Source: Neobacillus cucumis (GTDB taxonomy: Bacteria > Bacillota > Bacilli > Bacillales > Cytobacillaceae). From it: a DNA stretch of 64,000 nt. The notes beneath the pieces were generated by a model. It did no database searches, was not told the origin of the DNA, and worked only from the letters and a program-made list of their open reading frames with translations. The stretch lies in contig NZ_PGVE01000053.1 of assembly GCF_002860255.1 (NCBI RefSeq), positions 1 through 64,000 on the forward strand. Reading direction: 5' to 3'. The translations under genes were made by a program, and so were the position numbers. Positions 63,415 to 64,000 of the stretch are shown one piece after another. Each line of letters starts with the position of its first letter. The first letter of the stretch is position 1.

Positions 63415-63975
63415 CTAATAATCAGATTGCTTTAACTGTTCTTCTTCGACAATCATTTGTAAATCATAAAATGTAATTAAATCTAATTGATAGTCGTGAT
63501 TTTTTTTATATTCTAATGCTGATTCATATAAAAATTTAGGACTTCCTTCCTTTTCTTGATCGTATAGAAGCAGCAGTCCATCACTTTTTTCAATAAAAAA
63601 TTGATTTTTCAGGCGGAACTGCCATGGCTTTTCATATGGCTTTTTCGTGATAGAATCAACGAAGTCCGCTTGTATTAAAATTTCAGCATACCACTCTTTA
63701 TTCGTTTCATTCCATTTTGATTCTTGTTCCAAAAATGGGGTAATAACAGCAAGCTTTATCTCGGGATACTCCTGTTGAAGGTCAAATATAACTTCGGCAC
63801 CCCAAAGTTCTACCCCTAGCTGGCCACTAATCAATATCCATTCTAATCCTTCTTCAATTAATGGCAGAATGGCTTTTTTAATTGCGGCCTTGATATATAA
63901 TACCGAAGGATGATCCTTTTTAAATATCCCTAATTCAAAAGGTTTATATCCCGAAATAGCTAAAATTTTTACCAA
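63415..63975 (-). CDS. ypsA: YpsA, SLOG-superfamily protein
   Basis: A 186-residue SLOG-fold protein. The opening [28 protein letters not shown] (nucleotide-like ligand Gly loop) and [18 protein letters not shown] are close to YpsA. It affects cell division when overproduced in Bacillus; the ligand is unknown, ADP-ribose-like compounds have been proposed. The start is TTG (63975) with AAGGAG 8 nt upstream. It is next to gpsB. Confidence 0.94.
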   Translation of the reverse strand: MVKILAISGYKPFELGIFKKDHPSVLYIKAAIKKAILPLIEEGLEWILISGQLGVELWGAEVIFDLQQEYPEIKLAVITPFLEQESKWNETNKEWYAEILIQADFVDSITKKPYEKPWQFRLKNQFFIEKSDGLLLLYDQEKEGSPKFLYESALEYKKNHDYQLDLITFYDLQMIVEEEQLKQSDY

Positions 63976-64000
63976 GCTCGTTCTCCTTTTTAAAATTTTT

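Noticed and set aside
1..64000. CRISPR arrays, tRNA genes, insertion sequences or prophage
   Set aside because: No regularly spaced repeats, tRNA-like cloverleaf with CCA end, transposase or phage structural gene was seen.

Overview
The window comes from the chromosome of an endospore-forming, low-GC Gram-positive bacterium of the Bacillaceae. The evidence is a YjcZ-type spore peptide, SspL, a second SASP-like peptide, GpsB, B-type RNase P RNA, BrxA and CspD, together with runs of genes that keep the Bacillus subtilis yp* order (ypmS-ypmR-ypmQ, dfrA-thyA, ypjP, ypiP-brxA, ypgR/ypgQ, cspD-ypeQ-ypeP-ypdQ-sspL-ypcP-dynA-ypbQ-bpsA, ypvA-ypsC-rnpB-gpsB-ypsA). A quinol nitric oxide reductase and a ba3-type oxidase point to a Neobacillus/Bacillus-like aerobe with some nitrogen-oxide metabolism; the genus is an inference. 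No tRNA, rRNA, CRISPR array, insertion sequence or prophage was seen.

Layout. 1-8.8 kb: spore peptide, DUF502 membrane protein, methionine sulfoxide reductases, a DUF4397 protein, ypmS/ypmR, a SCO-type copper chaperone, an MBL hydrolase, the TatA/TatC translocase and dfrA-thyA. 8.86-19.5 kb: a large Ter (tellurite/general stress) locus with three TerD proteins, TerC, TelA, YceG and a four-enzyme module (CitE-like C-C lyase, PRTase-TRSP, PRTase-PELOTA, HAD phosphatase). The first TerD gene is preceded by a perfect sigma-W type promoter. The locus sits between thyA and ypjP, which are near neighbours in B. subtilis. 19.6-30.4 kb: ypjP, a methyltransferase, bacilliredoxin, CvfC-type factor, an ABC-F protein, an HD hydrolase, DegV, formate-THF ligase and metA. 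30.4-39.1 kb: mntR, topB and the cytochrome bd operon cydABDC, whose cydD has an in-frame TGA close to its 3' end. 39.3-51.4 kb: cold shock protein, two RNase H-like proteins, a transporter, SspL, a 5'-3' exonuclease, a rhodanese, the double dynamin DynA, a Fur-box-controlled 26-codon gene, and the alkylpyrone pair bpsA/ypbQ. 51.4-59.2 kb: ba3 oxidase (with subunit IIa), carboxypeptidase, qNOR and a Crp/Fnr regulator next to Fnr-like operators. 59.2-64 kb: DinG-type helicase, RNA methyltransferase, rnpB, gpsB and ypsA.

How they may work together. Cytochrome bd, ba3 oxidase, the SCO chaperone, qNOR and the Crp/Fnr protein form a dispersed respiratory set for changing O2 and NO. Operators of TGTGA-N6-TCACA geometry lie before cydA and between nor and the regulator gene. 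The Ter locus looks like an envelope-stress response coupled to the synthesis of an unknown, perhaps nucleotide-derived, metabolite. The observations most worth following are the Fur-controlled small gene at 49.2-49.4 kb, the interrupted cydD, and the Ter biosynthetic module with its sigma-W promoter.
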